The notes beneath the pieces are model-generated. The model was not told where the DNA came from, did not search any database, and was given only the letters and a program-made list of their open reading frames with translations. Shown piece by piece: positions 32,986-42,111 of a stretch of 64,000 nucleotides of DNA (position 1 is its first letter; each line of letters opens with the position of its first letter). The DNA is from Actinomycetospora sp. NBRC 106375. Lineage in GTDB: Bacteria; Actinomycetota; Actinomycetes; Mycobacteriales; Pseudonocardiaceae. The stretch spans positions 248,001 through 312,000 of the forward strand of contig NZ_BSTS01000006.1 in NCBI RefSeq assembly GCF_030269665.1. Reading direction: 5' to 3'. Both the position numbers and the translations under genes were made by a program.

Positions 32986-34376
32986 ACGCCCCGGGCCGCC
33001 GGCCTCGCGGTCAGGGCTCCGACGACGGCGACCACCGCGAAGGTCGCGAACAGCCAGCGGGCGGCGGCGAGCGGGTCCGCACCGCCGAGCGCCAGCGACA
33101 CGCCGCCGAGGGCGGTGCCCACCGACACCGCGAGCATCTGCACGGTCGTCACCGCGGCCGAGGCCTTGTCGGCCTCGCTCTCGTCCTGCTCCTGCGCCGG
33201 CTCGGCCTCGGCCTCGGCCCCGCCGATCGCGGACGCCGCGAGGTGCGGCCACGCCGTCCCGATCCCGATGCCGCCGGCCACGAGCCCCACGGCCCACAGC
33301 ACGACGGCGAGTGGTCCGTCGAGGGCGAGGAACGTGACCGCGACGAGCACGGTGCCGGCCGCGAGCAGTCCCGGCCCGACCAGGACGCGCCAGCGCGGCC
33401 GCCGCGCCGAGGCGCTGACCATCTCGCCGCTCACCCAGCCCGCCCCCAGCGCGACGCCCAGGAAGCCGGCGGCCACGGGCGTCAGCCCCGCCACCTGCTG
33501 CCCGGCCAGCGGCACGAACGCCTCCAGCCCGGAGACGCCGACGAGGACCGCCATCAGCCCGTAGATCCAGCGCAGCGGCGAGCCGTGCCGGAAGGTGGCG
33601 CGCGGGAGCACGCCGGCGGAGGTCCGGCGCTCGTGGACCACGAACAGCACGAGCAGCACGAGGGCGACGACCAGGCCCAGCACCGCGACGGCGAGCTCGG
33701 CGGCGAGCCCGGCGACGCTGAGGACGGCCGCCGCCCCGGCGACGAGCAGCACGGACCCGACCGGGAACGCGCCGGGCGCGAGCCGGGCACGGGCGCGGTG
33801 CAGCGCCGAGGGCACGATCGCGGCGATCAGGAGGCTGCCGATGACGAGGGCGCCGAACGCCCAGCGCCACTGCCCCATCCCCGCGAGCAGGCCGCCCAGC
33901 CCGGGTCCGACGATCAGCGCGACGCCCCACATCGCCGCGATCACCGCGCTGCCGCGCGTCCACAACGACCGGGGGAGTGCGACGCGGATGAGGGCGTAGC
34001 CCATGGCCGCGAGCAGCCCGCCGCCCACGCCCTGGATCACCCGGCCGACGAGGAGCACGGCCATCGACGGGGCGAGCGCGTCGACCAGGGCGCCGAGCGC
34101 GAAGACCGCGAGCGCGACGAGGTAGGCGCGCCCGGCGGGGACCGTCGCCAGCACCCGGCTCGTCAGCGACGACGCCACGACGGCGGCGAGCAGGAACAGC
34201 GTTGTGGGCCAAGCGTAGAACGCCGCCCCGCCGATCTCGGCGACCGCCGAGGGCAGCAGGCTCGCGGTGACGTAGGTGTCGACGGCGAACATGAGCGTGC
34301 CGCCGGCCAGCACCGTCACCGCGCCGCGGCGCCCGGGCGCGACCATCTGCGCCCACGAGCCCTGCTCGACCGTCAT
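32982..34376 (-). CDS. MFS transporter
   Basis: A 464-residue major facilitator of the drug-efflux type. It has about 12-14 TM helices, VGRVIQGVGGGLLAAMGYAL (motif C-like) and SLWTRGSAVIAAMWGVALIV. A long acidic cytoplasmic loop, rich in Glu and Ala (IGGAEAEAEPAQEQDESEAD), interrupts the C-terminal half before the last two helices, which is unusual. Substrate is unknown. GAGGTGA lies before the ATG. It is divergent from a LysE-type exporter gene. Confidence 0.87.
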   Translation of the reverse strand: MTVEQGSWAQMVAPGRRGAVTVLAGGTLMFAVDTYVTASLLPSAVAEIGGAAFYAWPTTLFLLAAVVASSLTSRVLATVPAGRAYLVALAVFALGALVDALAPSMAVLLVGRVIQGVGGGLLAAMGYALIRVALPRSLWTRGSAVIAAMWGVALIVGPGLGGLLAGMGQWRWAFGALVIGSLLIAAIVPSALHRARARLAPGAFPVGSVLLVAGAAAVLSVAGLAAELAVAVLGLVVALVLLVLFVVHERRTSAGVLPRATFRHGSPLRWIYGLMAVLVGVSGLEAFVPLAGQQVAGLTPVAAGFLGVALGAGWVSGEMVSASARRPRWRVLVGPGLLAAGTVLVAVTFLALDGPLAVVLWAVGLVAGGIGIGTAWPHLAASAIGGAEAEAEPAQEQDESEADKASAAVTTVQMLAVSVGTALGGVSLALGGADPLAAARWLFATFAVVAVVGALTARPAARGV

Positions 34377-34498
34377 CGCCCGTCACCTCGCTCGGCGCCT
34401 CTCCCCGGGGGCAACGCCGCGCGCGCCCGCACCCATCCGCCCGCGATCTCGCGGATTCTCGCTGGACCGGGCGCCCGGCCGGGACGAGGCTCCGGTCC

Positions 34499-35134
34499 GT
34501 GCCCCACCTGCTCACCTTCGCCGTGGCGTGCGTCATCGTCATCGCGATCCCCGGACCGAGCGTCGTGTTCGCGATCGGCCGAGCCCTCGCGGCCGGGCGG
34601 CGGCGGGCGCTGTGTTCCGTGGCCGGCAACGCGCTCGGCATCGGGCTGCAGGTCCTCGCCGTCGGCGTCGGGCTCGGCGCGGTGCTCGCACAGTCGGCCG
34701 CGGCGTTCACGGTGGTGAAGCTCGCCGGGGCCGCCTACCTGGTCGTGCTGGGCGTGACGGCGATCCGGCACCGGCACCGGGCGGCGGCCGCGCTGGTGGC
34801 CCCGGCGGTGACGACGTCGCTGCCCGGGTGGTGGCGCTCGGGCGTCGACGGCGTCGTGGTCGGGCTTCTCAACCCCAAGAGCGCGATCTTCCTCATCGCG
34901 TTCCTGCCCCAGTTCATCGATCCCGCCGCGCCCACCGGACCGCAGGTCGTCGTGCTCGGCGTGGTCATGACCTCGATCGGCCTCACCTTCGACAGCGTCT
35001 GGGCGCTGGGCGCGGGCACGGCACGGGCGTGGTTCGCCCGCTCGCCCCGGCGGCTCGCGGTGCTCGGCGGTGCGGGCGGTGTCGCGATGATCGGCCTGGG
35101 CGCCGGGCTCGCGACGACGTCGCGCGCGGCCTGA
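34499..35134 (+). CDS. LysE/RhtB-family amino acid exporter
   Basis: A 211-residue exporter with the family start FAVACVIVIAIPGPSVVFAI, the hallmark GNALGIGLQVLAVGVGL and LLNPKSAIFLIAFLPQFID. It has six predicted TM helices. Members export amino acids or homoserine lactones. The start is a GTG with GAGGCT 6 nt upstream and no Shine-Dalgarno site. It is divergent from the MFS gene (122 bp gap). Confidence 0.88.
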   Translation: MPHLLTFAVACVIVIAIPGPSVVFAIGRALAAGRRRALCSVAGNALGIGLQVLAVGVGLGAVLAQSAAAFTVVKLAGAAYLVVLGVTAIRHRHRAAAALVAPAVTTSLPGWWRSGVDGVVVGLLNPKSAIFLIAFLPQFIDPAAPTGPQVVVLGVVMTSIGLTFDSVWALGAGTARAWFARSPRRLAVLGGAGGVAMIGLGAGLATTSRAA

Positions 35135-35324
35135 CCGGGCCGCCCGACCGTCGGCGGTGCGGCGTCGGCGGGATGGAGTACGCCCGCTCGCCGCGTACGC
35201 AGATCACCGGCGCCGACGTCACGCTGGGTACGCAATTCCTGGAATGTCGGCGGCACTCGGCTCCTCCTAACGTCGGTACCCCGCTCACGCGGTGTGAGTC
35301 GGGTGATGACTCCGGAGGTGCGCG

Positions 35325-36791
35325 ATGGGCGCGATCGTGGTGTGCGGCGGCGGGATGGTCGGGCTGTCGGCGGCCCTGATGCTGGCCCGCGACGGGCACC
35401 GGGTGACGGTGCTCGAGTCCGACGCCCAGGAGCCACCCCCGACGGAGAGAGCCTGGGCGTCCTGGTCGCGGCGCGGCGTCGCGCAGTTCCGGCAGCCGCA
35501 CGGTCTGTTCGCCCGCGTCCGTGCCGTCCTCGACGCGGAGCTGCCCGACCTCCCCGGGCGGATGCGCGACGCCGGGTGCGTCACCGTCGACCCGCTCGCG
35601 GCGTTGCCGCCGACCGTCACCGACCGGGAGCCCCGCGACGACGACGAGGCCCTGACGGCGGTCACCGGACGGCGGCCCGTCGTGGAGGCGGTCGTCGCCG
35701 CGACGGCGGCCGGGACCCACGGCCTGCGGATCCGGCGCGGGGTGACGGTCACCGGCCTGCTGATGGGGCCCCGGGCCGGCACTGGAGCCCCGTCCCGCTG
35801 CCCGCACGTCGTCGGCGTGCGCACCGCGGCGGGCGAGGAGATCCGCGCCGACCTCGTCGTGGACGCGACCGGTCGGCGCGGGCCGGGCGCGCGGTGGCTG
35901 TACGCGCTGGGCGCGCCGTTGACCGAGACCCGCGCGGTCGACCGCGGCTTCGTCTACTACACGCGCTTCTACACCGGTCCGACCCTGCCGCCGCGGATCG
36001 GCCCGCCGCTGGCGCCGCTGGGCTCGGTCTCGCTGCTGACCCTGCCCGGCGACGGCGACACGTGGTCGGTGACGGTCTACGGGCTCGCCGCCGACCGCGC
36101 GCTGCGCGCGGTGCGCGACCCCGCCGTGTTCGACCAGGTCGTCGGGGCCTGCCCCTGGCAGGCGCCGTGGCTCGCCGGTGAGCGGATCACCGGGGTGCTC
36201 CCGATGGGCGGCGGGATCGACCGCCGGACCCGGCTGGTGCGCGCCGGCCGTCCGGTGGTGACCGGCCTCGTGGCGATCGGCGACGCCTGGTGTGCCACCA
36301 ACCCTTCGGCGGGACGCGGGATCAGCATCGGCGTCACGCACGCCCAGGCCCTCCGGCACGTCGTCCGCGACCACCTCGGCGACGCGGCCGCGCTGGCCGA
36401 GGCGTTCGACGGGGTCACCGAGCGGGCGGTCGCGCCGCTCGTCGAGGTCCAGACCCACGCCGACCGCGTGCGGGTGGCCGAGATGCAGGCCGAGATCGCC
36501 GGGGAGCCCGCCGGGCCGACCGACGACCCGATGACCCGCCTCGCCGCCGCGGCCGGCGAGGACGCCGACGCGCTGCGCGGCCTGCTCGAGATCGTGAACT
36601 GCCTGGCCCTGCCCGACGAGGTCCTCGCCCGCCCCCGGGTGCGGGCCGCCGTCGACGCCCTCGGCCCGGTCCCGCCGCGGCGGGTGCCCGGTCCGGACCG
36701 CGCCGAGCTCCTCGCCCTCCTCGCCGAGGCGCCGGGGCTCGCCGCCGTCCCCGCCCCGCGCGACGCGCGGCGCGCCGCCATGGCCTCGTGA
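35325..36791 (+). CDS. FAD-dependent monooxygenase-like flavoprotein
   Basis: A 488-residue flavoprotein. The N-terminal Rossmann motif is VVCGGGMVGLSAALMLARDG (GxGxxG variant) followed by HRVTVLESD. LVVDATGRRG is the second FAD motif. AIGDAWCATNPSAGRGISIG is the GD motif with a Cys. The overall layout is that of the p-hydroxybenzoate hydroxylase/halogenase-like superfamily. No halogenase WxWxIP motif was found. The C-terminal 90 residues are Arg/Pro/Ala-rich. GGAGGTG precedes the ATG. Confidence 0.85.
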   Translation: MGAIVVCGGGMVGLSAALMLARDGHRVTVLESDAQEPPPTERAWASWSRRGVAQFRQPHGLFARVRAVLDAELPDLPGRMRDAGCVTVDPLAALPPTVTDREPRDDDEALTAVTGRRPVVEAVVAATAAGTHGLRIRRGVTVTGLLMGPRAGTGAPSRCPHVVGVRTAAGEEIRADLVVDATGRRGPGARWLYALGAPLTETRAVDRGFVYYTRFYTGPTLPPRIGPPLAPLGSVSLLTLPGDGDTWSVTVYGLAADRALRAVRDPAVFDQVVGACPWQAPWLAGERITGVLPMGGGIDRRTRLVRAGRPVVTGLVAIGDAWCATNPSAGRGISIGVTHAQALRHVVRDHLGDAAALAEAFDGVTERAVAPLVEVQTHADRVRVAEMQAEIAGEPAGPTDDPMTRLAAAAGEDADALRGLLEIVNCLALPDEVLARPRVRAAVDALGPVPPRRVPGPDRAELLALLAEAPGLAAVPAPRDARRAAMAS

Positions 36792-36872
36792 CGTGACCTC
36801 CTCCTCGGCGGGTGAGGCGCCCGCCGCACCGGGCGCCTTCGATGCCGGGGAGGCACGCCGAGAGGAGTCGAT

Positions 36873-37400
36873 GTGGCGACGGACCACGAGGACGGACGCG
36901 TCGACTCCCCCGCGCGCACCGACCTCGGCGACACGACGCGGGCGGCCCTGCGCGCGGCGCTGACGGGGACGATCTTCGCGATGTCGGTGCTGGCCTACTT
37001 CGGCAACCACGACACGGTGCTCGGCGAGGTCGTCGCCTCCGTGGTCGGCACCGGGATCGTGATCTTCCTCGGGGAGGCGTACGCTGGCCTGCTCTCCGCG
37101 GCCCTCGCCTCCTACGACCGCCTGCCGCGCGCCGAGATCCGCCACGAGCTCGGCGTCTGCGCATTCGCGGCGGGCCCCGGCGTCCTGGCCGGGCTGTTCC
37201 TCCTGCTCGCCCGCGCGGTCGGGCTGACGGTGCCGGTGAGCGTCGACGTCGCCCTCTGGCTGGGGGTCCTCACGCTGGCCCTGTGCAGCACCGTCGAGAG
37301 CGTCGGGTCCCACCGACCGGTCCCGATCAAGATCTTCTCGGTGGCTGTCTCCGTCGTGGTCGGCGTCGCGATCATCGCGATCAAGGCCGCTCTCCACTGA
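36873..37400 (+). CDS. integral membrane protein of unknown function
   Basis: A 175-residue protein. The N-terminal 22 residues are hydrophilic. Four or five TM helices follow (about 27-44, 52-74, 92-115, 120-140 and 150-172). It contains FGNHDTVLGEVVASVVGTG and IFLGEAYAGLLSAALASYDR, a pattern reminiscent of small actinobacterial membrane proteins I cannot name. GAGAGGAG lies before the GTG. Its 3' end overlaps the double TetR gene tail to tail by 20 bp. Confidence 0.7.
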   Translation: MATDHEDGRVDSPARTDLGDTTRAALRAALTGTIFAMSVLAYFGNHDTVLGEVVASVVGTGIVIFLGEAYAGLLSAALASYDRLPRAEIRHELGVCAFAAGPGVLAGLFLLLARAVGLTVPVSVDVALWLGVLTLALCSTVESVGSHRPVPIKIFSVAVSVVVGVAIIAIKAALH

Positions 37401-38568
37401 GGACCGCGCCGGCCAGCGCCGCGATCCGGGCCCGGGCGCCCGGGCGCGCGGCGAGGTGGTGGATGCGCGCCAGGCTGTTCACGAGCGCGAGCGCCGCGTG
37501 GACGTGCACCCGCGCCTCGGAGGCGGGGCGGGCCGGGCGCGCCGCGGTCACCAGCGCCGTCCACTCGGCGAGGTAGTCGCGCTGCGAGCGCCGCAACGCC
37601 TCGCGGTCCGGCTCGGGCAGGTGGATGACCTGGGAGATCAGCACGCTGACGATCTCGGGGTCGTCGGCCACGAAGGCGGTGTAGTCCGCGGCCAGGCCGG
37701 CGAGCGCGTCGGCGGCGTCGGCGGCGCCCGCCAGCACGTGGTGCAGGCCGAGCCACAGGGCCTCGTCGCCGCGGTGCAGGGCTGAGAGCAGCAGGTCGGT
37801 CTTGGTCGGGAAGTGGCGGTAGACGCTCGGACCGGCGATGCCCGCGGCCGCGCCGATGTCCGCGAGCCCGACCGCGGGGTAGCCGCGCTCACCGAAGAGC
37901 CGCGTCGCCACCGCCAGGAGGGCCTCGCGCCGCGAGACCGGCGCCAGCACGCCGGGCCGCGGCGGGGTCGCCGCCGGGCCCGTCGCCGCGGGGACCGGCA
38001 CGGTCAGCACCGCCCGCGCCGCGTCCGCGAGCAGCGGCCCGTGGCGCTCGGGGTCGGGGCGGAACCGGTGGTGGGAGGGGCTGCCCAGCACCGAGAGCGC
38101 CGCCCAGGAGCGCAGGTCGGCGTCCCGTCCGTCGGCCCGGGCGGCGACGACGCCGGCGACCGCCCGCAGCCGGTGCCGCAGTGCCCGACGGGCGTCGTCG
38201 GGGAGGTGGCCGGCCTCCCGCTCCCAGAGCAGGCCGAACTCGGGACGCTCCACGACCAGGCCGGCGAGGCCGTCGAGGAGGTCCCCGGGCGGGTCGGCCA
38301 CCAGCGTCTCGAGGCGGCCGAGCTGCTCGTCGAGGACGGCCAGCAGGAGCTCCTGCTTGCCGCGGACGTGGCGGTAGAGCGCGCTCGGGGCGATGTCGAC
38401 CGCGGCGGCCACGTCGGCCATGCCGACCCGGTGGTAGCCCAGCGACCAGAACTGCGCCGCCGCCGCAGCGAGGATCCGCTGCCGGCGGTCCCGGGGCCGC
38501 CGGCGCACCGGCACCGCCGATGTGAACACCGGTTCGCCACCGGTCACGACCTCGCCCGTCCCGCTCAC
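37381..38568 (-). CDS. double TetR-domain regulator
   Basis: A 395-residue protein with two complete TetR units. Unit 1 (about 25-205) has ILAAAAAQFWSLGYHRVGMA and IAPSALYRHVRGKQELL. Unit 2 (about 215-395) has LLAVATRLFGERGYPAVGLA and IAGPSVYRHFPTKTDLL. A Pro/Ala linker joins them. A single chain could thus act as a pseudo-dimer. The GTG at 38568 has GGAGGTG just upstream. It is divergent from an acyl-CoA synthetase, which it probably controls. Such tandem TetR proteins occur next to acyl-CoA genes in actinobacteria. Confidence 0.88.
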   Translation of the reverse strand: MSGTGEVVTGGEPVFTSAVPVRRRPRDRRQRILAAAAAQFWSLGYHRVGMADVAAAVDIAPSALYRHVRGKQELLLAVLDEQLGRLETLVADPPGDLLDGLAGLVVERPEFGLLWEREAGHLPDDARRALRHRLRAVAGVVAARADGRDADLRSWAALSVLGSPSHHRFRPDPERHGPLLADAARAVLTVPVPAATGPAATPPRPGVLAPVSRREALLAVATRLFGERGYPAVGLADIGAAAGIAGPSVYRHFPTKTDLLLSALHRGDEALWLGLHHVLAGAADAADALAGLAADYTAFVADDPEIVSVLISQVIHLPEPDREALRRSQRDYLAEWTALVTAARPARPASEARVHVHAALALVNSLARIHHLAARPGARARIAALAGAVLSGERP

Positions 38569-38640
38569 GGCCACCTCCCGGGGAAAAACGGGCGCCTCCC
38601 TCCGCCCGAGGTGACATGCTTCACTCGCATCAGAGCTAAT

Positions 38641-38656
38641 CACGATTCACATCGTG
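38641..38656. promoter_or_regulatory. operator between double TetR and acyl-CoA synthetase
   Basis: CACGAT, TCAC, ATCGTG: an inverted repeat 28 bp before the synthetase start and 73 bp before the TetR start. The local sequence is AT-richer than its surroundings. It is a probable site for the double TetR protein. Confidence 0.65.
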
Positions 38657-38683
38657 CGCCAACCGCTCCGAGGAGAGACGGCC

Positions 38684-40231
38684 GTGGAGATCACCCAGGC
38701 GCTGCACCGCGCCGTCCAGCAGACCCCGGACCTGCCCGCGACGATCTTCGGCGACCGCGTGCGGACGTGGGCCGAGTGCCACGACCGCGTCGCCCGGCTC
38801 GCCGGGGCGCTGCAGGGGCTCGGCGTGGGCGACGGCGACCGGGTGGCGATGCTGTCGCTGAACTCCGACCGGTTCCACGAGTACCTGTTCGCCGTCCCGT
38901 GGGCCGGCGGCGTCGTCACCCCGGTGAACATCCGGTGGAGCCCGGCGGAGATCGCGTCCTCGATGGAGGACGCCGCGGTCGCGATCCTCTTCGTCGACGA
39001 CACCTTCGCCCCGGCCGTCCCCGCCGTCCGCGCGGCCGCGCCGGTCGTGACGACGGTCGTGTACTGCGGCGACGGCGACGTCCCCGAGGGCATGGTCGGG
39101 TTCGAGGACCTGATCCGGCGCGGCGACGCGGTGCCCGACGCCCGGCGCGGCCGCGACGACCCGTACGGCATCTACTACACCGGCGGGACGACGGGCACGC
39201 CGAAGGGTGTCGTGCTCAGCCACACGAACCTGCTCGCGTCCGCCCTGGGCAGCACGGCCTCCGGCGCGTTCACCAACCCCGGCGGGCGCTACCTGCACGC
39301 CGCGCCGATGTTCCACCTCGCCGACGGCGCGGCCTGGGTGGCGCGCAACGTCGTCGGCGGCACGCACGTGATCGTCCCGATGTTCACGCCGGCCGGCGTC
39401 GCCGCCGCGATCGCGCAGCACGAGGTCACCGACGTCCTGCTCGTCCCGACGATGATCCAGCTCCTCGTCGACGCCCCCGAGGCCGCCGACGCCGACCTGA
39501 CCAGCCTGCGCAACCTCCTCTACGGCGCCTCGCCGATCTCGGAGGCGGTGCTCGAACGGGCCGCGAAGCGCCTGCCGGCCGCGGACTTCACCCAGGCCTA
39601 CGGGATGACCGAGCTGTCGCCGGTCGCGACGCTGCTCCTGCCCGCCGACCACGGCGTCGACCGGCTCCGGCGCTCGGCGGGCCGCGCGGCACCGCACTCC
39701 GAGGTCCGCATCGTCGACGAGCTCGACGAGGAGGTGCCGGTCGGCGGCGTCGGCGAGATCGTCTGCCGCGGCCCGCACGTCATGCTCGGCTACTGGAACC
39801 GCCCCGACGAGACCGCGACGGCGCTGCGCGGCGGCTGGATGCACACCGGCGACGGCGGGCGGATGGACGCCGATGGCTACGTCTACGTCGTCGACCGGAT
39901 CAAGGACATGATCGTCTCCGGCGGCGAGAACGTGTACTCCGTCGAGGTCGAGAACGCGCTGGCCAAGCACCCCGGCGTCGCGTCCTGCGCGGTGATCGGC
40001 GTGCCCGACGACGAGTGGGGCGAGCGGGTGCACGCCGTGGTCGTGCCCGCGGCGGGTGCCGCGCCCGGCGCCGACGAGCTCCGCGAGCACGTCAAGGGCC
40101 TCATCGCCGGCTACAAGGCGCCGGGCACGGTCGAGCTGCGCGACGCCCTGCCGGTGTCCGGCGCCGGGAAGATCCTCAAGCGCGAGCTGCGCGCCGAGCA
40201 CTGGCCGCAGGGCGACCGCGGCGTCTCGTAG
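38684..40231 (+). CDS. AMP-forming acyl-CoA synthetase
   Basis: A 515-residue ANL ligase. The P-loop is YYTGGTTGTPKGVVLSHTN, followed by MFHLADG, YGMTELSPVAT, the hinge region with SGGENVYSVEVENAL, and the catalytic Lys in VSGAGKILKREL. It is a paralogue of the enzyme at 5489-7066. The substrate acid is unknown. AGGAGAGA lies 6 nt before the GTG at 38684. A GTG at 38654 falls inside the operator and is rejected. Its stop lies 4 bp from the ECF42 gene stop. Confidence 0.9.
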   Translation: MEITQALHRAVQQTPDLPATIFGDRVRTWAECHDRVARLAGALQGLGVGDGDRVAMLSLNSDRFHEYLFAVPWAGGVVTPVNIRWSPAEIASSMEDAAVAILFVDDTFAPAVPAVRAAAPVVTTVVYCGDGDVPEGMVGFEDLIRRGDAVPDARRGRDDPYGIYYTGGTTGTPKGVVLSHTNLLASALGSTASGAFTNPGGRYLHAAPMFHLADGAAWVARNVVGGTHVIVPMFTPAGVAAAIAQHEVTDVLLVPTMIQLLVDAPEAADADLTSLRNLLYGASPISEAVLERAAKRLPAADFTQAYGMTELSPVATLLLPADHGVDRLRRSAGRAAPHSEVRIVDELDEEVPVGGVGEIVCRGPHVMLGYWNRPDETATALRGGWMHTGDGGRMDADGYVYVVDRIKDMIVSGGENVYSVEVENALAKHPGVASCAVIGVPDDEWGERVHAVVVPAAGAAPGADELREHVKGLIAGYKAPGTVELRDALPVSGAGKILKRELRAEHWPQGDRGVS

Positions 40232-40235
40232 ACCG

Positions 40236-41501
40236 TCAGCCCAGGTCGGCGATCTTGCCCCGGAGCAGGGCCCGTTCGCGCTCGTTCGCGCAGCGCTCGA
40301 CGGCGGTCTCCAGCTCCCGCCGCGCCTCGTCGCGGCGCCCGAGCCGGGTGAGCAGCTCGCCGCGGACGCTCGGCAGCAGGTGCGATCCGGCCAGCGCGTC
40401 GGCGTCCGCCAGCCCGTCGACGATCGGCAGCGCGGCCGCCGGCCCGGAGGCCATCGACACCGCCACGGCACGGTTGAGGTCCACCACGGCCGACGGCGCG
40501 AGGTGCCCGAGCGCCTCGTAGAGGCGCACGACGCGCGACCAGTCGGTGTCCTCGACGGAGGCCGCGACCGCGTGGCACTCGGCGATCGCGGCCTGCAGCC
40601 CGTAGGGGCCGAGGCCCCGGCCCGCCACCTGCGCCCGCGCGAGCGCGGCCCGTCCCCGCCGGATCGCCGAGCGGTCCCACCGCCGGCGGTCCTGGTGCTC
40701 GAGCAGCACCGGCTCGCCGTCGGGGCCGGTGCGCGCCGGGAAGCGCGCCGCGGTGAGCTCGAGCAGGGCGAGCAGCGCGTGGACCTCGGGCTCGTCGGGC
40801 ACCAGCCGGGTCAGCACGCGCGCGAGCCGCTGCGCCTCGCCCGCGAGGTCGAACCGGATCAGCGCGTCCCCGGAGGTCGCGGACGACCCCTCGGTGAAGA
40901 TCACGTAGACGACGCTGAGCACGGTGCCGAGCCGGTCCCGACGTTCGACCGCAGGCGGCACGGCGAACGGCACCCCGGCGGCCCCGAGCGCCTTCTTGGC
41001 CCGCGTGATCCTGGCCTGCACGGTCGCGGTCGGGACGAGGAACGCGCGGGCGATCTCGTCGCTGGTCAGGCCCCCGACCACGCGCAGGGTCAGCGCCACC
41101 CGCGCCTCGCGGGAGAGCACCGGGTGGCACGAGACGAAGATCAGCGCGAGGACGTCGTCGTCGATCCGGTCGGGGTCCCACAGCACGTCGTCACCCCCAG
41201 CGGGTGCGGGCGCGCCGCCCTCGCCCAGGTCGCGGGCGAGGGCGGCGTAGCGCTCGTCGAGCGCGGCCCGGCGGCGGTACGCGTCGATCGCCCGGCGCCG
41301 GCCGGTGGTGAGCAGCCAGCCCGCGGGCTGGTCGGGGACGCCGTCGCGCGGCCACCGGACGAGGGCCTCGGCGAGCGCCTCCTGCGCGAGGTCCTCGGCC
41401 AGCGCGAAGTCGCCGGTGTAGCGGGCGAGCGCGCCGACGATCCGCGCGGACTCGATGCGCCACACGGCGGCGACGGCCTCCCGGCCGGTGGTGTCCCCCA
41501 T
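40236..41501 (-). CDS. ECF42-type RNA polymerase sigma factor
   Basis: A 421-residue sigma factor with the same layout as the one at 20931: sigma2 with ARYTGDFALAEDLAQEALAE and GWLLTTGRRRAIDAYRRR, sigma4 with [19 protein letters not shown], and a long C-terminal extension with VYVIFTEGSSAT and repeat-like helices. It is the second ECF42 in the window and only moderately similar to the first, so it is not a recent duplicate. It begins 4 bp after the stop of its DGPF partner. Confidence 0.9.
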   Translation of the reverse strand: MGDTTGREAVAAVWRIESARIVGALARYTGDFALAEDLAQEALAEALVRWPRDGVPDQPAGWLLTTGRRRAIDAYRRRAALDERYAALARDLGEGGAPAPAGGDDVLWDPDRIDDDVLALIFVSCHPVLSREARVALTLRVVGGLTSDEIARAFLVPTATVQARITRAKKALGAAGVPFAVPPAVERRDRLGTVLSVVYVIFTEGSSATSGDALIRFDLAGEAQRLARVLTRLVPDEPEVHALLALLELTAARFPARTGPDGEPVLLEHQDRRRWDRSAIRRGRAALARAQVAGRGLGPYGLQAAIAECHAVAASVEDTDWSRVVRLYEALGHLAPSAVVDLNRAVAVSMASGPAAALPIVDGLADADALAGSHLLPSVRGELLTRLGRRDEARRELETAVERCANERERALLRGKIADLG

Positions 41502-41505
41502 GGCT

Positions 41506-41925
41506 CTACAGCTGACCGGTCGCCTCGCGCCAGGCCCGTTCCTTCTGGATCCACTCGTTGTCCTGCGGGAACTCGTCGATCGTGGCGACACGGCGGATCT
41601 CGGTCTTGAAGCCGTCGCCGGCACCGGGCAGCCGCTTGGCCCACTCCACGGCTTCCTCCTTGGACGCGACGTTGACGAGGTAGAAGCCGCCGAAGAGCTC
41701 CTTGGTCTCGCCGTAGGGGCCGTCGGTGACGACGGGCGGCTCGGCGGAGTGGTCGACGACGACCGTCTCCGCCGGGTCCTCGAGGCCCTCGGCGGCGAGC
41801 AGGACGCCCGCCCGGAGCATCTCCTCCTGGAACCGGCCCATCTTCTCGAGCATGGTGTCCATGTCGACGTCGGCCATGGCCGCGTAGGCCTCGTCGGTGG
41901 CCCGCATGATCAGCATGTACTTCAT
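41506..41925 (-). CDS. YCII / DGPF-domain protein, ECF42 partner
   Basis: A 139-residue YCII-family protein. It starts MKYMLIMRATDEAYAAM and has DGPY at residues 68-71 (VVTDGPYGETKELFGGF), a variant of DGPF, followed by EFPQDNEWIQKERAWR, which is common in the long members of this family. GGGGAGAG precedes the ATG at 41925. It is encoded directly upstream of the ECF42 gene, the reported arrangement for this sigma-factor group. Confidence 0.88.
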   Translation of the reverse strand: MKYMLIMRATDEAYAAMADVDMDTMLEKMGRFQEEMLRAGVLLAAEGLEDPAETVVVDHSAEPPVVTDGPYGETKELFGGFYLVNVASKEEAVEWAKRLPGAGDGFKTEIRRVATIDEFPQDNEWIQKERAWREATGQL

Positions 41926-42098
41926 CGGTCTCTCCCCTGCTCCTCGGGGCCCTCGGCAGGGCCTCTCACCCCCAGGTCGAACGGCGGGACCCGCGGATCG
42001 ACACGGACCGGGAGGAGTTTCCGACACCTCCGGCGTCCCTCCATCCGATCACGCCACGTCACCGAAACGGGGCGCTGTCGGCCGCGCATCGCGGCCGT

Positions 42099-42104
42099 TA
42101 GTCT
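42099..42104 (+). promoter_or_regulatory. -10 box of a leaderless promoter
   Basis: TAGTCT lies 7 nt before the GTG at 42112 of the phosphatase gene. It is the same hexamer and spacing as at 7936-7941. No Shine-Dalgarno sequence is present. Confidence 0.55.
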
Positions 42105-42111
42105 CCGTCGG

